Shown here: positions 50,001 through 59,252 of the stretch, in pieces
Numbering within the stretch: position 1 is the first letter of the stretch
How the letters are laid out: every line of letters begins with the position of its first letter
Assembly: GCA_964568735.1 (NCBI GenBank)
Contig: CAZMRF010000020.1
Location: 1 to 64,000, forward strand
DNA from: CAZMRF01 sp964568735
GTDB taxonomy: Bacteria; Acidobacteriota; Polarisedimenticolia; JACPZX01
Length of the DNA stretch: 64,000 nt
Direction of reading: 5' to 3'
The notes under the pieces: generated by a model
Databases searched by the model: none
The model's input: the letters and a program-made list of their open reading frames with translations, nothing else
Told to the model about the DNA's origin: nothing
Program-made: the position numbers and the translations under genes

Positions 50001-52544
50001 TCAATGGACCGTGACGTTGCCGACGGCCGTGAAGGCCTTCTCGAGCGCCTCGAGACGGTAGGGCTTGTGGATGAAGGGCCGCCCGGAAGACTCGAGGAAG
50101 CTCCGGGTCTCCATGCAGGCCGTGTCGCCCGTGGCGAAGAGGACCCGCTGGCTCACATCGGGCCATCGCCTCCGGATCTCCTCGAAGAGCTGCCGTCCGT
50201 CCATCCCGGGCATGCGCAGGTCGAGGAGCACGACGTCGAAGCTGCCGACCTCGAGCTTTCCGAGCGCCTCCTTGCCGCTCGAGGCGGTCTCCAGGCGGTG
50301 GATGTCATGGCCGAAGGCTTCCATGAGGAGTTCGAGGATGACAGACTCATCGTCGACGGCGAGGATCTTCAAGGCGCGGCCCGACTTCGGCGGATCGCCC
50401 GCCTCCGGCGCGACGACGCACGTGGCCTGCGTCTCGCCTTTCACGGGCAGCTCCACCGTGACGCGGGCGCCGCGCCCCGTCCGGTTCTGCAGGCGGATGC
50501 GCCCTTCGTGATCGCGGACGATGCCGTAGGAGACCGTGAGCCCGAGGCCCGTGCCCTGCCCGACAGGTTTCGTCGTGAAGAAGGGATCGAATGCCTTTCC
50601 GATCGCCTCACGAGGAATGCCGGGGCCGTCGTCCTCCACCTCCAGGACGATGGTCTTTCCTTGAAGCCGCGTCGTCACGCGGAGGACGCCTCCCCGGCCT
50701 TCGCGCGCCATCTCGTAGTGGGCGTTGTTCACGAGATTGAGGAGCACCTGCTGGATCTGGGCTGGATCGAGGAGCGTGCGCGGGATGGCCGGGTCGAGGC
50801 TCGATTCGATCTGGATCCTGTCCCTTCTGAGATGATCGGCATGGGGTTCGAGGAAGCCCTGCACGATCTCGTTGAGGTCGGACATTTCCAGCTTGGAGGG
50901 TCCCTGGCGGGTGAAGGCGAGCAGGTTGTGGACGATCTTCTGACAGCGCAGGGCGGAGTCGAGGATCCGGGTCAGAGGCCGCTTCACCGCCGGGTCCCTC
51001 GTGTCGGCCATCAGGAGCTGCGCGAAGCCCAGCACCCCCGTGAGGGGATTGTTGAGCTCGTGGGCCACTCCGCTGACGGCCAGCCCCACCGCCGACATCT
51101 TCTCGGCCTGCAGCAGGTGCCGCCTCGCCTCCCTCAGCTCCGAGACGTCCCGCACGATGGCGACCGTCCCGTAGGTCGCCCCGTTCTTGTCGCACAGCGG
51201 GGAGGCCGCGACGAGGACTTCCCGGGCGGAGCCGTCCCGGCGCGTCATGGTCGTTTCCAGATCCTCGACGGGCCGGCCTTCCCGGAGGAGGACCTCGATC
51301 CGCGTCCGACCCGCCGGATCCGAGAACAGCTCCAGGCCGCTCGTGCCCAGGACGTCGACCGCGGCATGGCCGAGGAGGTCCTTTCCACCGCGGCTGAACT
51401 GCGTGATGGTTCCGGTCATGTCGGTCGTGAAGATCAGGTCGGGCGAGTAGTCCAGTATGTTCTGTAGCTGATCGGCCGTCTTCTGCCTGTTCAGAGCCTC
51501 GGCCTCCAGGGCCCGGTAGGTCATTGCGTTGTTCAGGGCATTCGCGGAGGCATTGGCGATCACCTGGCAGGTCTTGATCTCCTCCTGGGTGAACTCATGC
51601 CGGGCCCTCGCGGCCCGTATGAAGAGCATGCCCAGGAGTGTCTCGCGGAAGAGGATCGGCACGACGATGATCGACTGGAAGTTCAGCTCCGCGAGGCGTT
51701 GCCGGCATTCGTCCATCATCGGAACCTTGGTGACGTCCTCGATCACCACCAGGCTTCGGGTCTGGATGGCCGTGCGGACCTCGGGGTACTTGGCGAGATC
51801 GAGAGTGAGCCGCTGGAGGTTCGGGTCGTCGCTGCTCGCGAGGACGGTGCAGTGCGCCCCATCCTGCTCCACTTCGAGGATGGAGCACCGCCGGGCGCGG
51901 ATGAGCTGCGCGATATGGCGGACGATCGTATAGAGGACATCCCGCAAATCCAGCGTGGATGTCGTCGCGGCGGTGATCTCGAGAATCGACTCGAGCTTCT
52001 GCTTCTCGATCTCGATCCCATGGACGCGCTCCTGCTCGCGCTTCGCGCGCTCGACGAAGTTACCGTAGTAGAGCGCGACCATGTAGAGGAAGGGAACCCG
52101 GAGCAGGAGGCCAACCCACCCCTCCGGGGGAAGCGCGCCGGCCATCATGTAGATGTAGAGGCTGGAGACGAGCGTGGCCGCGATGATCGTCCGCACCAGG
52201 TCCGCGCCCAGGGCGGCGACGAGAAGCGTCAGGAAGAAGACGATCTGGAGGGCGGTTCCACCCACCCCGACCCTGAAGAACACCACAGCGACGAGGAATG
52301 TGTCCGTGATGACGAGCCCGTAGTCCATCGACCGGCGCAGGAGGCGCTGGACGGGCATGAAGCCCAGCGCCACGTTGCTCAGGGCGAAGAGCGCGAGGAG
52401 GATCGTGATCGACAGCGGCGGCCGGACATCCGTCGTCGGGGGGAGGAGCACGAGGGCCGTCGCGAGGACGAGCATCCACCGGAGAGCCAGGTGGATCAGC
52501 TTCGGATAACCTCGCTCCATGGTTTCGGGCAGGGCGGGGGGCAT
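50001..52544 (-). CDS. Hybrid sensor histidine kinase (MHYT-less membrane sensor, GAF, PAS, HisKA, HATPase, REC)
   Basis: 847 residues. The N-terminal ~165 residues have about six membrane helices. Then come a coiled linker (RAKREQERVHGIEIEKQK), a GAF domain (~190-340), a PAS domain (~355-470; LDYSPDLIFTTDMTG), the HisKA dimerisation domain with phospho-acceptor His (VSGVAHELNNPLTG, about residue 485), an HATPase_c domain (N box NNAHYEMAREG; G boxes VEDDGPGIP and GQGTGLGL) and a C-terminal receiver (AVDDESVILELL; phospho-acceptor Asp in DVVLLDLRMPGMDG; conserved Lys in FIHKPYR). Membrane-bound phosphorelay sensor; the cognate output is not in the window. Confidence 0.93.
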   Translation of the reverse strand: MPPALPETMERGYPKLIHLALRWMLVLATALVLLPPTTDVRPPLSITILLALFALSNVALGFMPVQRLLRRSMDYGLVITDTFLVAVVFFRVGVGGTALQIVFFLTLLVAALGADLVRTIIAATLVSSLYIYMMAGALPPEGWVGLLLRVPFLYMVALYYGNFVERAKREQERVHGIEIEKQKLESILEITAATTSTLDLRDVLYTIVRHIAQLIRARRCSILEVEQDGAHCTVLASSDDPNLQRLTLDLAKYPEVRTAIQTRSLVVIEDVTKVPMMDECRQRLAELNFQSIIVVPILFRETLLGMLFIRAARARHEFTQEEIKTCQVIANASANALNNAMTYRALEAEALNRQKTADQLQNILDYSPDLIFTTDMTGTITQFSRGGKDLLGHAAVDVLGTSGLELFSDPAGRTRIEVLLREGRPVEDLETTMTRRDGSAREVLVAASPLCDKNGATYGTVAIVRDVSELREARRHLLQAEKMSAVGLAVSGVAHELNNPLTGVLGFAQLLMADTRDPAVKRPLTRILDSALRCQKIVHNLLAFTRQGPSKLEMSDLNEIVQGFLEPHADHLRRDRIQIESSLDPAIPRTLLDPAQIQQVLLNLVNNAHYEMAREGRGGVLRVTTRLQGKTIVLEVEDDGPGIPREAIGKAFDPFFTTKPVGQGTGLGLTVSYGIVRDHEGRIRLQNRTGRGARVTVELPVKGETQATCVVAPEAGDPPKSGRALKILAVDDESVILELLMEAFGHDIHRLETASSGKEALGKLEVGSFDVVLLDLRMPGMDGRQLFEEIRRRWPDVSQRVLFATGDTACMETRSFLESSGRPFIHKPYRLEALEKAFTAVGNVTVH

Positions 52545-52790
52545 CGGGCTCGGGGCTCCTCAGGGCGACCGTCGCGGGCCCCGCCGAATATAAGGTGGAC
52601 CGGGCGGGGGGCAACCCGAGCGGCCGGTCAGGGGAGCCAGCGAGTTTCGCGGGCGGAACGTATCGCCGCTCGGTGGATTGAGCCTCGCTCAGAGGTATTC
52701 CAGCGCGGGGGCGCGATCTCGCGCAGGGCGGCAGCCTCCGTGGCGGCCCCGCGATAGTAGAATCCGGCCCCCTTTGAGCGTGGGAGGAGA

Positions 52791-53621
52791 ATGTCGCGGC
52801 TCGAGAAGGCGAGAGGCGGAGCGGAGATGTCGGCCCTCGGCCAGGGGACCTGGAAGATGGGAGCCGATCCCCGGCGGCGGAAGGCCGAGGTGGAGGCGCT
52901 GCGCCTGGGGATCGACCTCGGTATGACCCTCATCGACACGGCGGAGCTCTACGACGAGGCCGAGATCGTGATCGCGGAGGCGATCGAGGGGCGGAGGGAC
53001 GAGATCTTCCTCGTCACGAAGGTGCTGCCTTCGAACGCATCGGCGCAGGGGACTCTGCGCGCGGCGGAGCGCAGCCTGCGGCGCCTGCGCACGGATCGCA
53101 TCGATCTCTATCTCCTCCACTGGGAGAGCCCCCATCCACTGGAAGAGACCCTCGCCTCCTTCGTCCGCCTCCGCGAGGAAGGGAAGATCCTCCACTACGG
53201 CGTCAGCAACTTCGACGTCGGTGAGATGGAAAAGGGGGAAAGGCTGCCGGGAGGCGGGGGCGTGGCCTCCAACCAGATCCTCTACAATCTGGCCCGGCGC
53301 GGCTGCGAGCGGAGGCTGATTCCATGGTGCCGGGAGAGGGGAGTGATCATCATGGCCTACTCACCCTTCGACCAGGGGAGCCTCGGGGTTCGCGAGGGGC
53401 TCCGCACCGTCGCGGAGCGTCACGGAATCACGCCGATGCAGGCGGCCCTGGCCTGGACGCTCCGGCTGCCGGGGGTCGTGTCCATTCCGAAGGCAGGATC
53501 GCTTGCGCACGTTCGGGAGAATGCGGCCACGGCCGGGGTCAAGCTCACGGCGGAGGATCTCTCGGAGCTCGAGGGGGACTACCCCGCGCCCGATCGTGAA
53601 ATCCCGCTCGAGACCGCGTAG
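52791..53621 (+). CDS. Aldo/keto reductase family protein
   Basis: 276 residues of a TIM barrel. The catalytic tetrad is visible: Asp and Tyr in LIDTAELYDEAE, Lys in FLVTKVLPSN, His in DLYLLHWESPHP. NADPH-binding segments near the C-terminus include VSIPKAGSLAHVRENAAT. Reduces an aldehyde or ketone; substrate open. The 246-bp region upstream (52545-52790) shows no gene and should hold divergent promoters for this gene and the histidine kinase. Confidence 0.9.
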   Translation: MSRLEKARGGAEMSALGQGTWKMGADPRRRKAEVEALRLGIDLGMTLIDTAELYDEAEIVIAEAIEGRRDEIFLVTKVLPSNASAQGTLRAAERSLRRLRTDRIDLYLLHWESPHPLEETLASFVRLREEGKILHYGVSNFDVGEMEKGERLPGGGGVASNQILYNLARRGCERRLIPWCRERGVIIMAYSPFDQGSLGVREGLRTVAERHGITPMQAALAWTLRLPGVVSIPKAGSLAHVRENAATAGVKLTAEDLSELEGDYPAPDREIPLETA

Positions 53622-53734
53622 ACTCTCGCTCTCCTCGGGCTCTCGAGACCCCTGGCGCGCCGTCGATCACGCGGTGATCGAGGTGCGGCGCGCGATGATG
53701 ACCCGAGGTCCCGGCCTTTCGGAGAGACAAGGCA

Positions 53735-54655
53735 GTGTCCGAGACGGAGCGGAGAGCAGCGCGCAACGGCGGGCGGAACGGGCGGCCCGCGCCTCCGCCT
53801 TTCAAGAAGATCAACTTCGAGCGCGAGTTCCAGCAGGGCGGGAAGGCCTACGAGAACGTCGTGGGAGAGTGGTGGCGCAGCCTCAGCGAGGACCGGGCGC
53901 ACGCTCTGGCCTACAGGAAAATCGCCGGATTCATCGGCCACCTGCGCCTCCCGCCGCGGCCGACGATCGTCGACTACGCATGCGGACACGGCAGCATGCT
54001 GCTCCGGCTCTACGACCGCTTCCCGAAGGCCCGATTCATCGGCGTGGATGGATCGAAGCGGAACATCGAGGAGGCCGGGCGCCGCCTCCAGCGGCTGGAC
54101 AGGAAGGCCCTCGAACGCGTGGATTTCATCCGGACCAAGCTCCCCAACTTCGATCTTCCGCGCTCCGTCGCCGACCTGGTCGTCTTCACCTTCCCGAACA
54201 TCATCGCCCACGAGGACGACCAGCCTTACTACAACCGCCACGGCTACAAGCACCCTGCCGATTCCGCGGTGTGCAGGGTTCTCGCGCGCATGAGGGAGCC
54301 CGATCCGGAAGACGAGACCGACCAGCCGAAGCCGGCCGCGCTCTTCGACGAAATGATGACGAACCGGGTGGTCGCCCGGAACATGCGCCGGCTCCTCAAG
54401 AAGGGCGCCTTCTGCGTGCGGGTGGAGTACTCCAACTCGGTCAGGGAAGGGTTGACGCAGCTCATCCAGGATCGGACGGCCTTCGAGGAAGGCTCGCTCG
54501 AGCGGCCCTTCGGGGGGAAGAGGGCCGAGCGCTTCCTGGAGTACCTCTACGGCGACTACCACCGATCCCGGGTCATCGAGGCCGTCTACCACCAGACCCG
54601 CGACGCCTCAGACCGGGAAGGCGGCTACATGACCTCGCTCCTGCGCGCTACGTAG
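53735..54655 (+). CDS. SAM-dependent methyltransferase-like protein
   Basis: 306 residues from a GTG start. Rossmann-type motif I is IVDYACGHGSMLLRLYDRFP, followed by ARFIGVDGSKRNIEEAGRRLQ (acidic strand 2), the VADLVVFTFPNIIAH segment at the active site and NMRRLLKKGAFCVRVEYSNS. The C-terminal third (LIQDRTAFEEGSLERPFGG) has no named match. The arrangement of strands agrees with class I methyltransferases; the substrate is unknown. It faces the Dop/PafA-like gene with only 25 bp between stops, so shared function is conceivable but unproven. Confidence 0.78.
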   Translation: MSETERRAARNGGRNGRPAPPPFKKINFEREFQQGGKAYENVVGEWWRSLSEDRAHALAYRKIAGFIGHLRLPPRPTIVDYACGHGSMLLRLYDRFPKARFIGVDGSKRNIEEAGRRLQRLDRKALERVDFIRTKLPNFDLPRSVADLVVFTFPNIIAHEDDQPYYNRHGYKHPADSAVCRVLARMREPDPEDETDQPKPAALFDEMMTNRVVARNMRRLLKKGAFCVRVEYSNSVREGLTQLIQDRTAFEEGSLERPFGGKRAERFLEYLYGDYHRSRVIEAVYHQTRDASDREGGYMTSLLRAT

Positions 54656-54680
54656 CGCGGAAGCCCGCCCCGATTCACAT

Positions 54681-56477
54681 CTACTCCTGCCCCTCCAGCC
54701 TCTCACGAACGTGCCCGTACGACTCCGCGAGGAGCAGCGCAACGCGCGGGAGCTGGGCGGGCAGCCGCAGCTGAACGGGTATTCGGCGGGCCTTCGGGAC
54801 GCCGGTCCTGATGGGATCGGAAAGGTCATAGATCCGGGTCTGCGGAGGGTTCCCCTCCAGGCCCGGCTCGATGAGCGCCACATGGTTCCACGAGGCACGA
54901 AGCTGCTCCCGCGAGCCGCGCTTCAGCGCCCGGGCATGGCGCCGGATGAGGATCGATCGGGCACGAGCCCGGTTCTCCACCTTGGGCGGCGGTGAGCCCG
55001 GATCGACCCGGAAGCTCTCTCCGAAGAAGGGCCGGACATATCCACATCTCGCCAGCATGGGGAGGGGATTGTCCTCGCGGGCGCTGCCCAGGCTGAACTC
55101 GAGATCGGCGAGATCGCGAATGGCTTCCATGTAACGGGGGAACCCCGCGTCCCTGACATCGAGGCGGTCCTTCTGCACGAGCTGATCGAGGAGGCGTTGG
55201 ACCGGGGCCTCCAGCCATGGGGAAACCTCGGCGAGGCAGGCCGGCACCTGGCTCTTCCCGCACTTCTCGACGTCCCAGCGGCGGAAGGCGCCCTCCCGGC
55301 CCAGGAGCGCCGCGACAGCCATCCAGGGCGCGAGGCCCGACAGGCGAAGCCCATCGCGCTCGAAGGCGACCTCGTCGTAGAGCCGCCAGCGCATCCATCC
55401 ATCGAGGCGCTCCGCCAGAAAGAGCCGGTGGCCCGCCGAGGCGGCGCCGCAGAGGCTCGCGAAGGCGCGCAGGATTCTCTCTCCCGCCCAGTCAGGAAGG
55501 CCGGTGGTGTCCGAGGCGACGAAGCTCTCGAGGCTGCGGGCGAACCAGTGCAGGACCGCCGTCACCGTGATCTCCCGGCCGCCCTGGGTGCGCAGCCTGA
55601 AGGCGAGCGGGTCGGCGCACCTGTTGAGCTCCTTCATCTGGAGGATCGGCTCGATGAGCGGATCCCTCCAGGCCAGCGCCTCCAGCTCGGCGGCCCGTAC
55701 GACGAGCATCGTGAGGCCGTCGGAGAGGATCATGGAGAGCCGCGTATTCCCCTGGTTCATCATGTGCAGTCGCCGGCCGCCCGCGCCGCAGAGCTGGCCC
55801 CTGCCGATGTTGAAGAGGCCACGGACCCTGTTGCCGTAGTTGATCGAGGCGCCACGGACGGTATCCAGATGGTGTATCCGCCCGTCGCAGAGGGCGCCGC
55901 GCGCGCCTCCGAGGCCTCCCGCACCCAGCAGGGCGGATCCCGCGACCATCCAGAGAGCGAGCGTCTGCTGCTGGACGTCGGAGAGGTCCGTGTGGAGCAG
56001 GTAGTTGAAGTGGTAGCCGCGTGTCCGACCCCTGTAGAAATCGTCGCCCAGCGCGTGGATCCGGATGGCTCCCGCCGTGAGAGCCGCCTTCCTCTCCACG
56101 TCGGCCGCGAGGGCATTGATCCTCGCCTCGGAGAGAATGACCCGCTGCTGCAGCATCCAGGGGTCGTCGCACTCGTAGCCCGCAGCCTCCAGCGTGAACC
56201 ACCGGGCAATGCCCGCTCCTGATGGATCAAGGTAGAGCACCTCGTTGTCCGTGAAGACCGTGGCGCCGTCGACCTCGCCGCCGTGGCGATCGCCGGTGGC
56301 GGACGGGAACCGGGCGAGAGCCTCGTGGATGATCTTCAGCGCGAAGTCCCGCGCCGGCACTCCCGGGACGTCGACGCTGTACTCCGATTCGCGGCCCACG
56401 ACGAAGGGCATCGACAGGCATGACGAGGTCGGCACGGCACGAATCTCCCGTAGACGGCGGATGAGCGGGCGGAACAT
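54681..56477 (-). CDS. Divergent Pup ligase/deamidase family protein (PafA/Dop-like)
   Basis: 598 residues from the ATG at 56477 (a GTG at 56510 and an ATG at 56411 are alternatives). The pattern follows the glutamine-synthetase-like fold of PafA and Dop. VVGRESEYSV corresponds to the glutamate-containing nucleotide/Mg motif (GIETEFG). EVLYLDPSGAG aligns with the YLD strand carrying the catalytic aspartate. RGYHFNYLL aligns with GCHENYL. RGLFNIGR, RRLHMMNQGNTRLS and ILSDGLTMLVV match INTRDEPH, RRLHVIVGDSN and LKVGTTALV. The C-terminal ~250 residues are helical as in the family. The small protein encoded just upstream ends in GGE, the form PafA would ligate directly without deamidation. No proteasome genes adjoin. 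Family assignment is by motif, not by search. Confidence 0.78.
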   Translation of the reverse strand: MFRPLIRRLREIRAVPTSSCLSMPFVVGRESEYSVDVPGVPARDFALKIIHEALARFPSATGDRHGGEVDGATVFTDNEVLYLDPSGAGIARWFTLEAAGYECDDPWMLQQRVILSEARINALAADVERKAALTAGAIRIHALGDDFYRGRTRGYHFNYLLHTDLSDVQQQTLALWMVAGSALLGAGGLGGARGALCDGRIHHLDTVRGASINYGNRVRGLFNIGRGQLCGAGGRRLHMMNQGNTRLSMILSDGLTMLVVRAAELEALAWRDPLIEPILQMKELNRCADPLAFRLRTQGGREITVTAVLHWFARSLESFVASDTTGLPDWAGERILRAFASLCGAASAGHRLFLAERLDGWMRWRLYDEVAFERDGLRLSGLAPWMAVAALLGREGAFRRWDVEKCGKSQVPACLAEVSPWLEAPVQRLLDQLVQKDRLDVRDAGFPRYMEAIRDLADLEFSLGSAREDNPLPMLARCGYVRPFFGESFRVDPGSPPPKVENRARARSILIRRHARALKRGSREQLRASWNHVALIEPGLEGNPPQTRIYDLSDPIRTGVPKARRIPVQLRLPAQLPRVALLLAESYGHVRERLEGQE

Positions 56478-56567
56478 CGAAGTCCGTGGGCGCGGCCTGC
56501 GCTGCCTCACGGGGCGGGGTAGCAGGGACCGCGCCCCGGCGAGGAGGCCGGGACGCGGCGGGTGCCG

Positions 56568-56744
56568 CTACTCGCCTCCGGAGAGATCGAGCTCGTCGGC
56601 GCGGACAGGGCGAGGCGAAGGTCGTCGGGACGGTGGCGCCTCGACCGTCGTCGAGGCGGCGGCGGGCGCGAGCGCCGCGGCTCCGGATGCCTGGATCTCC
56701 CGATCGAGCAGGGCGGTGATGCTGCGAGTGGCTGTTGCCGGCAT
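56568..56744 (-). CDS. Small Pup-like protein ending in Gly-Gly-Glu
   Basis: 58 residues. The start ATG at 56744 is fixed by a strong ribosome binding site, GGAGGAG six bases upstream. The chain begins with a short helix (MPATATRSITALLDREIQAS) followed by a Pro/Ala/Thr-rich, probably unfolded middle, and ends in an acidic ADELDLSGGE. Size, disorder and the terminal GGE match Pup (GGQ or GGE), although sequence identity is otherwise low. It lies 90 bp upstream of the Dop/PafA-like gene on the same strand. Alternative: an unrelated short ORF with a chance GGE end; the ribosome binding site, position and codon pattern argue against that. Confidence 0.62.
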   Translation of the reverse strand: MPATATRSITALLDREIQASGAAALAPAAASTTVEAPPSRRPSPRPVRADELDLSGGE

Positions 56745-56894
56745 GGCTTCTCCTCCAGTGGCGAGCCCCGGGATGCGGCGGCACGTGACCCCTTCACGCG
56801 CCGGCCAGTCCCTTCTGTCGGGCTCGCGACGGATCATGCCTCGCCGCGAAGCGATCGGTAGAGGGGAAGCGATCTCGAGCGCCGAATTCCCGAC

Positions 56895-56923
56895 TTGCTG
56901 CTGCGACTAATCGCAGGGACAAT
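56895..56923 (+). promoter_or_regulatory. Promoter with operator-like inverted repeat, SorC-type gene
   Basis: Plus strand: TTGCTG (56895-56900), 17-bp spacer, GACAAT (56918-56923). The spacer contains a perfect inverted repeat CTGCGA (56901-56906) - CTAA - TCGCAG (56911-56916). This position suits an operator of the SorC-type regulator itself and could also influence the divergent Pup-like operon. Confidence 0.5.
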
Positions 56924-57053
56924 AAGCCCCTATCCGGCAATCCGGTGTGGGGGACCGTCATGGCGAGCGGGCGCGGAGGTACAGTCGCAGCAGCCCGACC
57001 TGGCGACCCTGCACCATCGGGCTCGAGAGGAGGCCGCCATTCGCGCCGACGAG

Positions 57054-58262
57054 GTGAGACGGATCCGCAAGATGATCGAGGCGACCCGCCTCTTCTGTGA
57101 CCCGCGCGCGCTGCAGCTCGAGGAGATCGACACGATGCTGGGCTACTCGAGGGGAACCGCGAGCCGCCTCCTCAAGGAAGCGCGAAGGTATGGCCTGCTC
57201 TCCTCCCGTGACGAGGTGCCCATGCCCCGCGACAAGTCCCTGGAAGATGCTCTCTCCCGCAAGCACCCGCCCACGAAGTTCCTCGTCGTGGAGACCCACC
57301 ATCCCTCCATGAAGCCCGCCGGGATGGGAAGCGGAGGAGAGGGAGCGGACGATCTCCTGCACGAGAGGCTCGGAAGGATCACGGCCCAGTTCCTCGCCAT
57401 GAGGCTCGGCTCGATCGAGACCCTCGGCGTCGGCGCCGGGCGGGCCGTCTTCCACGCCGCCCGATCCCTCATGCACTACCCGGAGTCGATCGACAAGGGG
57501 CGCAAGATCACCGTCATCGGGCTGCACGGTCACATGGATCGGAGGCTGTGGCGGAAGGCCGCGCTCTTCCCGCGGCAGGCCATCGACGCCGTCAGGGTCA
57601 CTCACACGATGGCCACGGCCCTGCGCTTCGCCTCGGAGATGGCCGTGAGCCTTCCGCTCATCCAACCCGGCCTCCGCGCGGCGCGAGAGAGGCTCGTCGA
57701 CCATGCGTGGTTCCTCCAGCGCCGGGTCTGGACTCGCAGGCCCCCCTCGATGGTCCTCGTCGGCATGGGTGTCATGGGAGGGCCGCCGGCCCTTGAACGG
57801 ATCTCCCAGCGGGCGCGCAGGATGCCCGCGCCCCGCCGGGAGATGATGGCGCCCATCATGAAGGAGCTGATGGAGATCCGGTTCATCTGCCGGCGGTTCC
57901 TGCACGAGAAGGGCTACATCCCGGTCAGCGATGTCTGCGATCGGCTCTTCTGGGTGCCCGAGCCCGAGGAGGCGCCGGAGCTGCACGTGAGGGCGCGCAG
58001 GATGATCCGCATCATCAACGACCACGTCCTCGGCGTGGAGTCCGGGCTGCCGCCGGAGCCGACCCGCATCCCCACGAGCGCGCGCCACCCGCGGGTCGCC
58101 TCCCTGGATCAGGTGAAGAAGGTGGTCATGATCGCGGGAGGCGCGCCGAAGGCGCGCGGCCTGGCGAAGCTCCTGAAGCACAAGCGGCCGGACGGACGGA
58201 GGTTCATGACGACCCTCATCACCGATCAGGCCACGGCCAGGATGCTCCTCGAGATCGGGTGA
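57054..58262 (+). CDS. SorC-family transcriptional regulator
   Basis: About 403 residues. The HTH segment EEIDTMLGYSRGTASRLLKEARRYGLL lies in the first ~45 residues. The SorC sugar-binding-like effector domain follows, with GVGAGRAVFHAAR, VSDVCDRLFWVP, INDHVLGVE and the C-terminal KVVMIAGGAPKARGLAKLL...LITDQATARMLL. An upstream TTG (56895) gives a longer frame but coincides with the -35 box, so the GTG at 57054 is preferred; an ATT at 57039 behind AGGAGG is another candidate. Effectors of this family are usually phosphorylated sugars. Divergent to the Pup-like operon and probably its regulator. Confidence 0.8.
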   Translation: MRRIRKMIEATRLFCDPRALQLEEIDTMLGYSRGTASRLLKEARRYGLLSSRDEVPMPRDKSLEDALSRKHPPTKFLVVETHHPSMKPAGMGSGGEGADDLLHERLGRITAQFLAMRLGSIETLGVGAGRAVFHAARSLMHYPESIDKGRKITVIGLHGHMDRRLWRKAALFPRQAIDAVRVTHTMATALRFASEMAVSLPLIQPGLRAARERLVDHAWFLQRRVWTRRPPSMVLVGMGVMGGPPALERISQRARRMPAPRREMMAPIMKELMEIRFICRRFLHEKGYIPVSDVCDRLFWVPEPEEAPELHVRARRMIRIINDHVLGVESGLPPEPTRIPTSARHPRVASLDQVKKVVMIAGGAPKARGLAKLLKHKRPDGRRFMTTLITDQATARMLLEIG

Positions 58263-58284
58263 TCGCGGGGCGCGCGGCGGCTGG

Positions 58285-58959
58285 TCACTCCTCCTCGGAT
58301 GTCGTGGCGGGCGCGGAAGCGCGCGCCACTGCGAGGAGGGCCCCGGCGAGGGCCGGGCGGGTCTGATCGAGGCTGGTCAGGACGGCGGCCTGCATGGCCT
58401 CCGCCATCGCCGCCGGCTCGCGGCTCGCCGCCGCAGCCTCCCCCTCCGCAACGCCGGTCCAGACGGCCTCGCCATTCCTCCTGCGCACCGTGAGGCGCAG
58501 CCTGAAGCTTGCCTTCGATCCCTCCGGCGTGAGGACCTCCTCGAGGAGGAGGAGCCTTCCCTCGATCGTGGCGGCGAGGGGTCGGCCGGCGGGGGGGCCT
58601 GCGTTGACGAAGCCGCCGGCGATCTGCATCAGGTGCTCTCCAACCACCACGGGGAGCATCTTCGCGAGAGGCGCGGCCCAGAGGCGGTCGTTGTGGAAGC
58701 CCACCTCCACGCTCTCCGCTCCGGCCCGGCGGACGATCTCGGATCCGTCGTAGGGCGGATCCACGTGGAAGGCGGAGATGCCGACCTCGATCCTGGGGAT
58801 CCCCGCGGCCGCCGCATCGGGGGCGGCTGCGGCGGGGGGAGGCACGCTGATCTGGTAGTAGTGCCTGGGCCGTGGCTTGCCGCCGCACCCGGCCGCCAGG
58901 ATCAGCAAGAGGAGAGCGACCGGGGTCGCCAAGCGCTGTCTCACTTGTTGTGCCCTCAC
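58285..58959 (-). CDS. PqiC-like ABC-transport auxiliary lipoprotein
   Basis: About 224 residues. The lipobox LILAAGC follows a short N-terminus. The mature domain shows the ABC_trans_aux (PqiC) pattern: RHYYQISVPPP, PPYDGSEIVRRAG and FHNDRLWAAPLAKMLPVVV, then a C-terminal helix with EPAAMAEAMQAAVLTSLDQ. PqiC-type proteins sit in the periplasmic face of lipid-transport (MCE) systems. No MCE gene is adjacent, so the partner must be elsewhere. GTG starts at 58959 and 58944 are both possible. Convergent with the SorC-type gene. Confidence 0.7.
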   Translation of the reverse strand: MRAQQVRQRLATPVALLLLILAAGCGGKPRPRHYYQISVPPPAAAAPDAAAAGIPRIEVGISAFHVDPPYDGSEIVRRAGAESVEVGFHNDRLWAAPLAKMLPVVVGEHLMQIAGGFVNAGPPAGRPLAATIEGRLLLLEEVLTPEGSKASFRLRLTVRRRNGEAVWTGVAEGEAAAASREPAAMAEAMQAAVLTSLDQTRPALAGALLAVARASAPATTSEEE

Positions 58960-59252
58960 GTGTTGTTGGTAGCCGGCGGCACGCCCATGACCGGCGCGGC
59001 CGAGCACCACGATGGGCCGGCTCGTCCCAGGGGGGGACCGGGCCGTCATTATACCGGCCACGGTGGCGCGCCGACCTACCGGAATCAGCCGAGGATCCCG
59101 ACAGACGCAAGCCTGCGGACGGCCGTCACAATTGACAGCGCGGGATCCGGGCCAGAAGTTAGCCCTCTCATTCGCCGGAGCGCCGGCCCCTGTTCCGCCG
59201 GTCTCCGCGAAGATTGCCCCCCACTCGAAACGGACTCGCAGGAGAGAACATC

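Noticed and set aside
56745..56837. Longer version of the Pup-like protein (89 residues)
   Set aside because: The ribosome binding site GGAGGAG lies inside the extension, directly before the ATG at 56744.
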